Origin: Rodentolepis nana
Taxonomy: Eukaryota; Platyhelminthes; Cestoda; Cyclophyllidea; Hymenolepididae
Reading direction: 5' to 3'
Length of the DNA: 40,739 bases
Assembly (NCBI GenBank): GCA_900617975.1
Contig: UZAE01012186.1
Span: 13,499-54,237 of the forward strand
Part shown: positions 1-13,200 of the stretch, in pieces
Layout of the letters: every line of letters begins with the position of its first letter
How positions within the stretch are numbered: position 1 is the first letter of the stretch
Made by a program: the position numbers and the translations under genes
Notes under the pieces: generated by a model
Database searches by the model: none
Told to the model about the DNA's origin: nothing
Seen by the model: the letters and a program-made list of their open reading frames with translations, nothing else

Positions 1-1052
1 ACGAGGCACCCTGCGAGTCTAATTAAAATACTACACCCTCATCCACACCATGGAGCAGGTAGATAAGCTACCTATGATAACCATTACACCTTAACTCCAA
101 TCAGCAATTTAATTAACAGAAAAAAGGCAGTGGGGAAAAATGTCACTAAAAGACCGCTATCACAGATAAAATTAAGAAGCAAAGCTATTTGCTAGTGAAA
201 TGTGTAAATAAATCGAGGTGGTGTAAGCAATCACAATGAACAAACAACTAACAGGAAGGTGACAATATCATCCTAAAATAAGACCTGAAAGTTAGAAAGG
301 TGACGACCGAACATTGGGACACTGCCTTATGCAACAACTTCCAGAAATAGGATGAGATAGGACTCTTCTCATTGCCCTCTCCCCCCCCCCCCCCCCCCAC
401 TGTCTCAGAAACTACATATTATTTGGAAAGTGCGCGACAGATTTACCTCCACGTGGTATACCCTGGGCGCCACATATTCATAAGGAAAAAACGCCTATAA
501 ACTGGCAGTTGACTTCTAACTTCAAACTACCATGGCCCCACTGTATCTCATATCCCACCATGTAAACAGTACTCACCTTGCCTTACCTTTTACTTCTTTG
601 AATCCCCCTTCAGTTCCCCCCCCCCTTCAACTTTTTGTGACGTTGATTCTCCCCCACCTCCCCTCTGTGAAGCCCTAAGTCAACTAAATGGCTAATTGCA
701 ACTAACATAAAGCCTGACATTTGATATAAAAATTAGTCGGGAAATCACTGAGTCTATTTGAACTATTCAAACGAACAGTCATTCTTCGTGTTAAGCAAAA
801 AAAATTGTGCATAGAGATGCACAGCTTTTAACGTTGTAGCTGTCAAATAAGTAAGAAAGTAGACTATTTAAAACGTGCTGCATGAAAAAATGTGGTTATT
901 TCTGAAACTCAAATTGCACATTCGTCCTCTTCGGCCTTAACATTTTCGTGATTAAATTCAATTGGAGAATCGTGTTCATAACAATTGGGAACATTCGCAC
1001 TGACTCACATGAACGGAGTTTGGAATTCGTTTGCACCTTCATGGCCAACTAA
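1..1052. other. non-coding, repeat-bearing left end
   Basis: No supportable gene was seen. It holds a poly-C run at about 381-398 and one plus-oriented copy of the dispersed retroposon (about 430-734, listed separately). The rest is unremarkable AT-rich sequence. Confidence 0.5.
430..734 (+). repeat. SINE-like retroposon, copy 1
   Basis: It starts with the family head (acctccacgtgg near 445) and continues through the shared middle (aactggcagttgacttct, then the C-rich tract near 617). It ends with the family tail, gtgaagccctaagtcaact then catttgatataaaaatt. It is more diverged than the other copies, and I could not find a target-site duplication. Confidence 0.8.
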
Positions 1053-1221
1053 TTAGTGATTCCCATCTGAGTTATCTAACTGCAAAAGAAACCAACATAT
1101 GAAATTGTATGATTTTGAAGAAACAGAAGTTTCACCACTTCCACCTTCATTTCAATAGAGCATTTACCTGCAATAGTCCAAGGATTCCAACTTTGTAACT
1201 AACAATTTTCGTGTTCAAATG
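1053..1221 (-). CDS. candidate 3'-terminal exon pair of an unidentified gene
   Basis: Two short putative exons are seen on the minus strand. The first (1221 to 1168, 54 nt) follows a pyrimidine-rich TTTTTTTGCCAG acceptor, reads HLNTKIVSYKVGILGLLQ, and ends at CAG/GTAAAT in phase 0. The second (1079 to 1053) follows a strong TTTCTTTTGCAG acceptor and reads LDNSDGNH then TAA. The intron is 88 nt. The support is only splice signals plus an open frame, so it could be chance. If real, it may be the 3' end of the minus-strand gene that starts at 3876 (alternative splicing past its 2801 stop) or of another gene. No family was recognised. Confidence 0.25.
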
Positions 1222-2800
1222 CTGGCAAAAAAATTCCTATGACTTAAGCCTCCTGCACCCAAGTGTGGCTTAGCGCCTGTTTGTGGTAAAGAGAAGAAAA
1301 GGTGAGATGAGTGCTACTTTAGCAGAATTTATCCATTCCGTGGAAAGTGGATAGAGCTCTAACTATACTTAAATCTGTTGCAGCCAGTATGATGAACTTA
1401 GTAAAATAAGTAAGCACTTCGACTTAAGCACTCCATCACTATTCTAAGGTTACGGTATTGAGTGATTATTTGTATCATTGATTATGAGTAGGTGGCATTG
1501 TAAACATCTATAAAGTCAGAAATCACTACTACTATACCCATCGATAAGAAACCATAAATCAGATTGGTTGTCGTGTTGGTTAAGTCTATCTATGCTACAG
1601 ATGGTGGTAAGATTTGAGTCCCTCAACAGGAAGGCACTATGATCCAAAATTCTACACAACTCCGAGATTTACATGTCCACCTCTGTAAAACTAGGCAAAC
1701 TATGACTTCATTAGGTAATACTGATTGTATGCTTAAGTAGCTTACTACGCTGAAGAGGATATCTTAACCTGAATAACCGTTGAAAGGCAGTGACTACTAA
1801 GCATAGGATATGTTAAGTTTGAGGGTATTAGTAAAAGGGATACTGATTTGCCGTAATTTAAAATGGAATAATTAGTAAAGCTAATATGATGCCAAGGAAA
1901 GAAAGCCGAAAATTGCGGCCTTTCCTTCACACCTAATATAAACAAAAGGAAGGTAATCTGTAAACCTTAGGTGAGAAAAAAACAAAATGCTATAGCATGA
2001 TCATGATTAGATTATAATGATCAACTCTAGTAATCGATGCAATTATCCCATACACCTTTAAATAGTTGTTTTAATAACTCAAAATAACCAAAAAAATGAG
2101 ATTAAAGTTTGTCCAAGCGACTGCGCGAAACGTGGCCTTGGTCTTACCAAGCTAGAATCGAATTAATGGATGTGCTTGAAGAACTTTGTTCCATAATTGT
2201 AGAAGTAAAAGTAGATTGAATAAAATAGGTAATAGTAAAAGAGAAATAACCTATTGGGATTAAAATTTTAAGCACAAAAATAACAAATTGCACAGAAAGA
2301 CAATAACTAAGCAAAGCAACAGTCATATTCATTGCAGCGCCAATGCTACTAAGACAAAATAGACAGACCGCTAGGAAATAAGGTCATTTATAATTAAATC
2401 AATAAATGCACAAATTAATTATTGGCATTGCTATTATTAATTAATAACACAATTTACACTGCAAAATGACATTTGATAATAATAAATGCTATAATAAAGT
2501 GATAGGAAAAAAAGCAAAAGGCAGAATGCAAGGGGCTTGATACCTAATTACGAAGTTGGGAGAAACTTAGCATTACTTCACTAGGAACTGGAGAAGTAAA
2601 AGTAAACGCGTGCAAGTGAAATCAAACCAAACTAACGCAAATATTCAAACAAAGACATGAAGCCACTAGTGGTAAACCAATTAGGCAAATGAATTTTTTC
2701 TCAAGTAATTTGAGGAAAATAAATGGTGCAAACACTAAGCAATTGAATTAATAATTATTTCATGGAATTTTGGATTAAACCAGTAAGATTTTCTAACTTA
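1222..2800. other. AT-rich non-coding stretch
   Basis: Only short open frames without recognisable protein character were seen on either strand. It could be intronic if the exons at 1053-1221 belong to the gene beginning at 3876. No repeat copies were noticed. Confidence 0.4.
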
Positions 2801-3876
2801 TTACGCTGGAAAATTGAAATTTAATTTTTGGCGAAAGCGCTTTTTAAGTGTCATGGGTTCAGGCGAACAGAACAAAGAAAATACGCTCATCCATTCAGAA
2901 TTTATAAAGGAATAATTCGAGCAAAATAGTATTAAAGATGTATTCACTGCAGAAAACGGAATGGAAAATATATCCATGAAAGATGACTTTCTTGCTATTA
3001 TTTTTTTCAGTTTCTTCACTTTATGAGCAACTAAAGTGGGCAAATTAGGAAGACGTAATGAAATGATAGGAAGAAAATTAGAAAAAATCTAAGGGTTAGT
3101 TTGGATTAAATTATAGGAAAATAAAATTAAAGTCAAGAGAAAAAAATAACCTTCATTGAGATCTGTCGGATTCCGAAGTGGGAAAACTTCACGAGAAGAG
3201 AATCCAACTTCCCCAACATGGCCAATCTGCTCAGGTTCGGTAGAACGTGGCAACGATTTAGGCGAATGCACGCTTGTGTCTTGAAAAGGTGGAATTGTAC
3301 ATGAGACATCTGATTTGGCTTCCGAAGTAGAGGAATAATTCATTAAATCCTGAGCAGATCGATCAACAGGAGTAAGCTGAGAAAGAGGCTTTACACTGTG
3401 GTGAGGTTTAAGAAAAGATTGTGCTTCCGAATTTATTTGATTCTCATCTCTGCCATGCACAGTGAGAGTAGAGGAAAAGGCGGGTTGCTGTGGGGAATCA
3501 AGATTTTTAGCAGGACAATTCAATTTCTGAGATTCAGGAAAGGTACAGTTGTCCATGGACGATTTATCAAGATAAGTAATTTCCTTTATACGAGGTGAAT
3601 GATGGACCTCGGAATGGCAAAAGGGCTTCGAAACAGTGGGATTAATTCCAATAAGACAAGCATACCCGTCATCAGACTTATTTCCGATAAAATTATATTT
3701 TTTAGCACATGACTTTGATACTAAAAAAAGCAACATAAAAGGTCAATAAAACCAAAACCCAAATTTATAATAACAGTAGTAAAATCAAACGATTAACGAC
3801 AATCTGAAATTTGCAAACCTGCTTCTTGTTCTTGGAAATCATTAAGAAGTTTGTCAAGGTCTACTAATCGATTCAT
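2801..3876 (-). CDS. uncharacterised protein with an N-terminal LD-like motif
   Basis: A three-exon model was built here. Exon 1 (3876-3819) encodes MNRLVDLDKLLNDFQEQEA and ends GCAG/GTTTGC with one base left over. Exon 2 (3720-3151, 570 nt, acceptor CTTTTTTTAG) completes that codon and stays open. It is Ser/Pro/Thr-rich and looks disordered, and it ends GAAG/GTTATT again in phase 1. Exon 3 (3030-2801, acceptor CCCACTTTAG) continues in phase, opens with a Lys-rich stretch (AHKVKKLKKIIARKS) and stops at TAA 2801-2803, giving 285 residues. Introns are 98 and 120 nt. LDKLLNDF fits the LDxLLxxL form of paxillin-type LD motifs, but no LIM domain is seen, so a paxillin relationship is only a suggestion. 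Exon 1 and exon 2 are well supported by phase; exon 3 could instead donate at an internal GT (for example GCA/GTGAAT) and continue leftward. Confidence 0.5.
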
Positions 3877-4678
3877 TTTCTTACTCTATTCAAAATTAAC
3901 AAAATGGATTAGCCTATGCAGCTTGATATGTCGACAGTTGTCGCTATCCATCAAAACAATGACTTCGTCCTAGAATATAAAGATATCAAAATTTAATAAA
4001 TTTCAATATAAATAATGTGAACATTTATATTTTCGTGTTATATTTAAAATAATATTTTTTATACAAAGTCTTAAAATAAAACCAAAATGGAATTAAAAAT
4101 AAAAAGCACTATTTTGTCATTTTACTTTCTTAATAACATCAATGACCGATATTTATTTGTGCCCTATCCATATGTGTTCTGTCTGGCTTGCTTCTCGTGC
4201 CCCTGCGAAATTTTGATAATCCCCTATGTATGCATTTCTCATTTTGCTTTACTTTAAATTTGACCTTTCTAGTTATTCTATCTAAGCATAAAAATATCAG
4301 TTTTTGGAATTCGTGTTCTTTTTTCCACATCGATTTCCTATTAGTCCACATAAATACATTTAGGCGTTTTATGAAAATTTTAACTTAAATTTTATCGGAT
4401 TTCATTCCCACGAATTAAGTCTTCCGCATATATGTAAACGGTGATTTTCCAAATTAATCACTTCTGCTATGGACCTAATTCTACATTAATTACTGCTTTC
4501 TAATTTTTCTTTCAAGTATGAACTACTTTTATAGTACCTAAAGTTTTTAAATGTCTTTCTTACTATTGCTGTCTTTAAAATTGTTCGTATTTTCCACAAC
4601 TTTACTGTCCATGTTTCATCTTATGGATGTTGGCTTTAACTAATCATCTGTTAACAAAATTTTTTACACTCCAAGCTA

Positions 4679-7600
4679 ATGAAAGCCGCCACCTCCTCCC
4701 TAACCAAATATTTTCAGAAAACCGTATCTGGAACTCAGAAATACATTGTAGCCTCAGATTTCCCTCAGCAGATACTTCAAGGAAGCTCCAATGTGAACGG
4801 CTCAGAGATCCCATCCAGACATGCTCTTCGAAAACATAAATATTACCTTCAACTCCCAGCCTTAACTCTTCCCGATTCGCTTGACTTAGCAGCAACCGAT
4901 TGTCTCCGGGAGTACAATACTTTCTCTATCAAACACCTAAAACAGTTATCGACTCGCTTGATCAATCATCTTCATGAGAGAGAACTCCTGACAGAAGTAT
5001 GATTATCATTTTTTCAAATAAATATTTAACTTTATACTTGTGGAACTCTCTGTATGGAAAATTTAGCATTGATTAGATAAAGATTTTAAGAAATGTTAAG
5101 TTTTCTGTTTGGTCTCTTTATGTGAGATAGTTTCATTATATCGCTTTTGTTCTTACTATGCATTTTCTTTAGAAAGAAATCATTGAAAAGTTAGCGAAAC
5201 ATCGTGATGCAGAAACAAAGAAGTTTGAACACTCAATTACTGAAGTTGACGAAGGAACAGAAGCTGCTCTACAATATCACGTCGAGAATCCATTTATTGG
5301 CTCTGCCAGAAGTGAAAGGGAGATCAGAGCCCAATGCCTATCTACTTGGAAGTCTATCAAGTACGTATTTTGTTCTCACTCTGTGTTGTCATTAGTCATC
5401 CAGGACTGTTGTTACGTAATTACGCAATGTAACTGCCTTTTTCAGCTATAATGAAAGCAACAGTCTTCTATATCTGGTTGGACGTTTGGCACCGAACTTT
5501 GCAGTTGCGTGCAGGATACTTTATGAGATTAGGAAACGTGCACCGCTATTTGTTCCAACTTCACTTTTTGATTTTGCTTCTGGTCTCGGAACTTATACTT
5601 GGTGAGTTCATTGCTATTTGACAATTTGCATCGTACTACTCGTGAGTCTTAGTACGTCGTAGTGGCTAGAATTTATTTTGTTAACATATTGGATACCACT
5701 CAATAATGGTCTACGTTTTACAATTTGCATCATGAGAGTACAAATCTAGATCCCATCTGTTTTTTGTAAGCAATTTAGGTGTCTAAATGTTATGCACTTT
5801 TGCAGGAATTTAAATTGCGCGAGATCGAAACATTTAGCTTGTCTGTATCTCCGGTTTTTCTATGCTCAATACCAGCTTTTTATCGTTTTAATGTATCAAA
5901 TGCTCAAATTTGTTTCAATGGAACCTGCGTCGTTGGTTGAATGAATTTAATATTTACCATTTCTTAAAGGGCAGCCAACACAATTTGGCCAGCAGGCTGC
6001 ATTCGTGAGCATCATCTTGTCGAAGCTTCTGGGCCAATGACTGTGCTCTCGGAATTCCTCCTGTCCAAACGAGGCCAGGGTATCCCACCCAATACCTACA
6101 TATTCCCTGGTGTGCGACATCGACGGTTTATTCCTTCTGTTGATGTAAGTCTACTTGCTACAATCTCTTCTACTTAAATGGTTCTACTGATTTATTTTTT
6201 GCCATGATGATGCACCAAAACTTGGGAACTTCGAAAACATCCTAAATGGGGACAAAAGAAACCTAATAGATGTGAAACGAAGGTGGCAGGGGGGGGGGGG
6301 GGTTGAGCTATAAAGACTGTTGAATGTCAAGAGTTTTACTTTTTCTGAATTTTGGAAGTATTGAGTTTTGAGTCGTAAAGAAATTTCTTGCATTATGTTT
6401 GTGTTCATGATTCGGTTATTTCTATAGTACTCCGGGTCAAAAAACGGCTTGATTTAAATTACTTCTCTGTTGACTGCCTGGATTTAATCTATATTTCCTT
6501 ACAGCCAAGAAGTGTCAGTCGAAACCAGCAACATAGCAAAGCCCATGGCAAAGACGAAGTATCTTACGATTTGTAATCATTGAGAATCAAAATTGCTTGA
6601 AATCGGTCAAGGCAATTCATGCGGTGACTTCAAGACATTAGACCCAGTTGCCTTGATTCACTTATTGATTTACAGCCTCAAATAGGTAGATGGAACTGGG
6701 AACAACAGCGCCCTCTGGGATTCACTCGAAGTGGAGTTTCATTAATACTAGTTTTGAGGAATATCTTGATTTGTGCTCCCTCTTTAATATGTATATTTAA
6801 TTCTGGTGGTTTGTTATTTATTTATAAATATAACAGTGCCTTTTGATGGGATAGGACTCGAGTCACCAGATATGTTAATGTGTTGATCTTAGAATCTGGT
6901 TTCGGAGAATCTCCCTATTTAATTTGTAGGAGTCTGAGCTGAGAGAGCCGGTTTTATGTATGGTGACGAATGGAATACTGTATGGCAATATCATACACCA
7001 TAGATACGGTGATTTCTTATAATGCAAAGTATATCCTACGAACCCTACCCTTTGTGTTGTGTCGTTGAAAAGTACGCGAGCCGGAAACCTCGCTTACTCT
7101 TGGGTCATTCGACTCTGTGCTACCATTGGACTTACATTTTAATTTTATGGCATTTTTAGGTGTTAAGTCGTCCCAGATTTCATGCCTTATAGCTTAGTAC
7201 CAAAGGTATCGTAGAAGCAGTGGGCGCCTCGAATCGTGCCATAATCTTATTTATAAATCTACGTTTATTGAATAGACAGGACGGTGCGGGGGTGGGAGTC
7301 AAACTTTTAGTTCAATGATGAACATCTGATGAGTAAGAAGTGCAAAATAGAATTTATTTTGTCGGGCTACACTAAGCCCAGACATTTTTGAAGATACCGG
7401 AAAACCCCGGTAATTGCAGCTTCGCTAATTGACAATCTTTTGAAGTGGTATAAAGTCCGACATTTTAGTAAAGTTCCAAGTTTTCGAAATCACGAAAATT
7501 AATTAAACAATATTGCTTTTTGTGTATTTATGATTCAAGTTATTTCTATTACAAAATAACATGCTTAACCTAATTGTTCGTCACTACTTATTGGTTTTAG

Positions 7601-10600
7601 TAGTACATCTAATGTGTACCAACTTTCACACACCTAATTGTAGGTAACTGGCGACTTGGTTATGAGCGGTTATGCACTGCTAGAGATGGCAGGAGAACAC
7701 GATCGTAGGCGTGTTATTGAGAGTCTGTGGTCTCGCACAAATGGATTTCTGGTTCTTATTGAAGAGGGCACTAAGGCAGGACATGCTGCGCTACTGGAAG
7801 CTAGAGATTGGCTGGTAAGTTCAAGTTTCTCTGTGAATTTTCGATATAATCTATTATAACTTGGTTCTTCCAGTCATTTTGGCACTAACTCCAGTGTCTT
7901 TAGTATGCGTGGGGAGCTTCTTTTTTGCTTGATCTTCGTTTTCAAGACAATGGATTTTCTTTAACAGCGTTTTGAGCTGTTTTATTTGTTCTTTAGTAAT
8001 TTTTTCACACACTGGATCTAATTCCTGTAAAATCATAATTAAGCTTGCATCAGAAGTTTTGCAATTTGAAACAATGGGTGGTTACGTCATCATGGTCTTC
8101 ATTTCAGCCTTGCGTTTATCTGGTGTCGGGTTTACCGCTTCGGAAACAGGCGGAAATTTTTAGCTGACAGGGCTCTCTTCTTTCCTCTCCTATGTTCTCT
8201 GTTCAAATTGGTATGATTGGGATGCCTCAGGAGCCGTTGCTTTAATCACCAAATAGTTTTTAATCTGATCACTTAGATAATTTAATTGGCTTGGAGTTAT
8301 GATTTTTAGCAACTTCAAATTAAGGTCTAACTGGAAGCAATTTTGGTATACGCTTCACTTATCACTCAAACGATTGTGCAGCCATAAGGGCTGTTTCTTT
8401 CCTGTTTTCATAAACATCTAATTAAAACTTCCTGGTCTTTTGGTTGTAGTCCTCAATACTTGCAAGAATTATGAGCTACCTTCATCAATTTGTTCATTCC
8501 TGATATCTTTAATTCCCCCCACCTTATTTCATAACGAGCTTTTCTAATCACGTGTTTTTAATTTTTCTACTTATTGTAATTTCCTGATTTACTGGGAATA
8601 TTTGATGAATCAAGCATTGTTTTTTTTAAATAGTTGCGATCGCGTTATTGACGCCTAATTTGTTGGTAGAAATCTAAAGTTCTGCGTGCAAGCAAACCTT
8701 TCCTCAGTCCAATGTTGAGGCTCCTTCAGAGTATTTGCACTTTATCATGTTTCTCATGGGGCCTTACTGCTTGTCGATGTTTCTAGTTTGGCTTACTTAC
8801 AACTTTTCATAAGCAATGGTGGCTATTTTGCAATCTAGGAGCCAACACCCTTTCCACCAAGAACGAAGACAAGTTTTCGTTTGCTGGCGAAAAAAAAACT
8901 TATTCTAGTTTACTTCAATTCATGCAACTTAAAATAAGGCTCTATGAACGCTCTATGAAATTTAAATCAATAGGGATTTCTTCAAGGCCAGAGGTGACTT
9001 ATGGTAATATTTCCATATTAACCGGTTAATATTAGCCCCTCAATTGAAATTAGCTTTGTCATCATATGAAACTTAAAGAGCGTAAAATCACGTGATGCGT
9101 GGGGTATTTGGAGTCTGTGGTGGTCACATTTGGTTATATTCCTTCATAATATTCAAAGCAATCGCAATTTTTGTACATACTGTAGTTATTTATCTTTGCG
9201 CCTGAAGAATGGTGAAAATGTTCTTTTCTTGTGAACTTGTGAGCGGGGGTCAGTTTTGAGTCAGAAATTGGCATCTTTAAAATATTTCGTGGGCATCTTG
9301 ATTGGTTCACGAAAAAAAGTCCTATTTAGTAAATCTGTATAAATAGAACACTATATTTTTCTTTCGGAACTTTCAATTTACCTAACCGATTTACTCGATT
9401 CTACATTCTGCTGTCATGAATTATCACTCTTGTGGATTAGTTTCCGATGTTTTCTTAACTTTAGATCATGATACAAGGAATTTTTAAGTGACAAAATATA
9501 GCAGACAATCAGGAATTCTTCAATTAGTTACATTATAGGCTAGCCGTTTGGCAGTCTAATGTTGTAAGAAACCAAGATAAACACCATAATTGTCAATTTA
9601 TTAGATTTTTTATTGCTTGCTAGTGAATTTGCCCAAGAACCCGAGATAATTCCACTCATATTGTGTCTCAATAGGTTCCACCCAGTTTCACTGGCGTTTT
9701 TCCTTATCAAATGGTAGGCGTTTTGACGGTTATCATTAGCCCTTTAGTTGACTTCAGTGTAAAAAAATTCAAAAGTGGGGGGGGGGGGGGGGGAANAAAA
9801 GGGGGGGGGGGGGGGAGGGAACAGAAGAGTGTTTCAAAGACGAAGGTAGATAAGGTGGAAAAAGGGTGAGGTTAGTACTGTGGAAGCAGTCGCATATAAC
9901 CTACAGTGGGGTCATGGCAGTTTGGAGTCAGAAGTCAACTGCCAGGTAATTGACTTTTGTCGTATGAGTATACGTTGGCATGGGTGCACCACGTGGGGGT
10001 AAGTCTATCACACACCCCAAGCATTCCACAGATCCTGGAGCCAGAGAAATCGCTTAAGTAAGACTGTTAGGTCCTTTTTAATGTATATCTTACCTCCACC
10101 GCTGCTCTATTATTAATTATTAAATGTGAATTTTCGATGAACAAATGTTACAAAACTATTTTACAAATTTTTTTTTTACATTACGATGTTTGTTTTTAGA
10201 TTCGAAATGGTGGTGATGAAATGCACATTTTTGCTCCTGTAAGTTGATCTCTACTTGGTCGCTAATAGTCGATGCGCAAAGGTTTTTCCTCCTTTTACAT
10301 TCTTTATCTCGCTCTCCCTCTCACGCCTAGTGTCCTCATAGCTTTTCTTGTGGCAGAGCCGGTCTTGGTTGCAAATCCGCTGTGAAGTACTATCAATTCG
10401 GACTTACAAAAGTGAGTTATATGTCATTTTAATTAAAGGCGGAAAGTTACGTAGTCTTTTTTTAATATTGAATGCTCTTTGATTTGGTGAGTAGAAGTGC
10501 TATGCGGATTTTAACTTTGGGTAACCCCGTGAATCGTTAACTTCGAAATCCTCCTTTCGGATTCCACAATTTGTCTTTCGCGTTTCTGGACGCTTACTTT

Positions 10601-12903
10601 CAACTAGTTCTTTTGTATTCAAGCATGTTTTCTTGAATATGGGAATTGTCAAAGCTAGAAATGATGTTAATGATGCCATCAATTTTGCTATAGCGACTCT
10701 CGGCGCCCGCATTCTTCAATATTCTAGAAATGGAAAGTTATTCATCGCGCATTGTCCAGTTTCATTCCATCATTAACCAAATTTGGCTTTTGTGGTAGTA
10801 TATGATGTGTTGTACCCACACCTATTCGTAGGTGCCAATAAAGTGAATAGCAATCGATAAATAAATAATATGGATTAAATGGTAATATGATCAATATGGG
10901 CCAAACAATGATCAGCGGCCCCTAATTATTTGTTCCTGCGTCCATGGTAATTTTGGCTCAATGAAGGTGCCTTTTAATTAATAAAGACGGCATAAATTCT
11001 ACTGTTCAAGTTGTGTGGCCTTTTAAACCAAAGTTGTGAATTTTGTGATATTCATTGTTCAAATAATGGTCTATTCCGGTGTTCCGCCTTTAGTATTGCT
11101 CTCTGCTCTAAATTATGCAATCGAAGTAAGCAGAGAATTTGCTCAATATCTCTTGTAGATGAAGTCTACCAAGAATGCGAATGTCAATAATAGATGTTGT
11201 GATATTATTTCATCTCGCCCCAAATTATGAGAAAAAATCTTACAGCCTACGGACCCTAGCTAATCCTATTTCTAGCACCCTACCCCCTGCTTTGCTTAAA
11301 CCGTAAAAAGGTCGTTTTGTGTTCCAAAATACTGAGGGAAAAAAATAAGTTGTAGTGTGCTCAGTCGGTTTAATTAGATTAAGAGACACGCTGCCAAACT
11401 TTGATTTATTGCTCTGGTCTTACCGGTGAATGAGACTAGTAGCAGCACTTGTAGATGAGAAGGGGGGAGAGAGGCCATCGATCGCGCTACCCCATTTACA
11501 GTTGTTTGTATCCTAATCAATATTTGATTTTTTTCACCTCCTCACTTCACTACTCAGGATCCAACTTACACGAATGAAGAGACCTTCAGTTACCTCGTAG
11601 TGAGTCGTGGTGACTGGCGACGGTTCACAAAAGAGGGTTTAAACGGCAAGGAAGTGTCCACTCATCCCCGAATTGTCTCACCTTGTCCGGCTGGTGGTGG
11701 CGCTGCTCTTGATATCGATTTATGCCTTCCCAATGGCGATTGTGAACGAGTGGTCTTTTCAAAGTCGGGGACTAATCAGTAAGTGAATCGGCCTACTTCT
11801 GACCGTCCAGTTTTTTTTTATATATTGTTAACATAAGGTCATTTCTAGCATATTTAACATGGAATACGGTTTCCAGTGGAATGTTTCCCGAGGAGGAAAT
11901 TATAAACGCACGTTATGACGTCATTGTTGAAACCAAGATTTCCACCTTTTTTGGGAATTTTATTCATTTGTTCGCCCTCGAAGTTATCAAGTTTTAGATT
12001 TTCCGTTATGATCCCTCCTCAATATCAGGAGTTTCAGTGCCATTTGTCGGTAAATGCAAGAGTACAATTTACCTCCAGTGAATAGGAGGGCGTAATTTTT
12101 AAAAGTTTACATGAGTTTAACTTCGAGAGCATTCTTACACATATTATTCTTACTTAAGTTATAGGTCAGTGAAAAGATCTCACTCTCTCAAGCAGAGACA
12201 GGAGAAGATAGCTAAAGATTAGCCCGACAAAATATGTATGGATTCTTGGGTGTTAATCTGTTAGATTATCCTCGCCATGAAAGATGTTAAAGAATGGTGC
12301 ACTGTATTAACAAGAACCAGAGAAGAATAAGGTAAACTCTAGCCGAGTTCCATTCTCTTGGAGGGACGGAGTAAAATTCAAAAAGGTCGAGGGAAGCACC
12401 ACGAAAGAATACATCGCACTCTCACTCACACTCACTGAGGTCAAAATTTGACAGTCATGCGTATTTAGCTTCGCCTTTTTCTCACAATCAGACTTCTTCT
12501 CATTACTGGCTATCCTTTTCAATTCCATTACGTTTGTCCGATGCGCATATCTGTCCAAAACAATTCTTAGTATTCTCGGGGGTGGGGATGTTTTATCCCT
12601 TCGCTTCGAGAAGGAGATACTCAGCCAAATGTGGTCTTGCTCTCGGGGCTAGAGCCACTTTGCTTCCTCTGAATGCTATTCACCTCCAGTTCATATAACA
12701 CAACACAACCCAGGTCCAAATTTTAACACTCCAACTATTGCTTCGTGGCTTCTTTTACGTCTTCCTCTATTTTTAGACAGCTGTACTTTTTCCTGAAAAA
12801 TTCTCTCGCTGGAAATATTGCCCCCTGCGAGCGTGTGGAAGACGCAGATACAAGTTTGGAAAATTCAGATGAAGTTTCTACTGAAATTACTACTGCAGGC
12901 TAG
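4679..12903 (+). CDS. METTL17: mitochondrial methyltransferase-like protein 17 (Rsm22 family)
   Basis: Family members act in the mitochondrial matrix as assembly factors for the small mitoribosomal subunit. Nine exons join in consistent phase: 4679-4996, 5173-5360, 5446-5601, 5970-6144, 7644-7814, 10200-10238, 10331-10411, 11558-11778 and 12777-12903 (TAG), giving 491 residues against about 456 in human. Seen directly: the LRKHKYYLQLPALTLPDSL stretch, a degenerate SAM-binding motif (LFDFASGLGTYTWAANTIW), FLVLIEEGTKAGHAALLEAR, and APCPHSFSCGRAGLGCK followed later by DLCLPNGD. These cysteines correspond to the four [4Fe-4S] ligands of METTL17, with one residue less between the second and third. 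An in-frame TAA at 4652-4654 precedes the first ATG, so 4679 is the likely start. Exon 6 is only 39 nt, and the introns around it reach 2.4 kb. It converges on VTA1. Confidence 0.93.
7854..8159 (-). pseudogene. antisense coding-like frame in METTL17 intron 5
   Basis: One minus-strand frame runs 101 codons from 8159 to the TAA at 7854-7856, interrupted once by TAA at 8082-8084. The translation is Lys/Glu-rich and protein-like (for example ITKEQIKQLKTLLKKIH and NPTPDKRKAEMKTM). It carries on for about eight more codons above another TAA at 8160-8162. A single frame broken only by stops, without introns, suggests a decayed retrocopy or mobile-element gene. Family unknown; it could also be chance in AT-rich DNA. 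Confidence 0.3.
9704..10018 (-). repeat. SINE-like retroposon, copy 2
   Basis: Read on the minus strand it starts GGGGTGTGTGATAGACTTAC and passes CCACGTGG. It ends with the family tail (aaacgcctaccatttgata). The internal C-rich tract has expanded into two long runs (G on this strand, about 9777-9793 and 9801-9815) around an unresolved base at 9796. It lies in METTL17 intron 5. Confidence 0.85.
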
Positions 12904-13200
12904 GCTCATTGTATAGGCAGATAATACAAATATTTGAGTAGATACCTTCCAGTTTTCTCTTGTCTTGGGGACTTACTACTTGTATACTTCCATCCTGCTT
13001 CGATGGTACTTCCCAGACAAAATTAGCAATAGCCAATGTTCTTAACTTTCAGGCGTCGCGAAGGGATCAAATGTCACGCACACGCACAAGTTCACGATTT
13101 TTGACTCCGAAAACGAATTATCGTAATAATCATAAAAAATAAATTATGGGAAAGAATTAATATAACAAATTGAAGAAAAGGCTTTTACGAAGTGTGAATT

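Noticed and set aside
7326..7345. CTGATGAG resembling a hammerhead ribozyme core
   Set aside because: The matching GAAA strand and flanking stems are absent; other CTGATGA occurrences likewise lack them.
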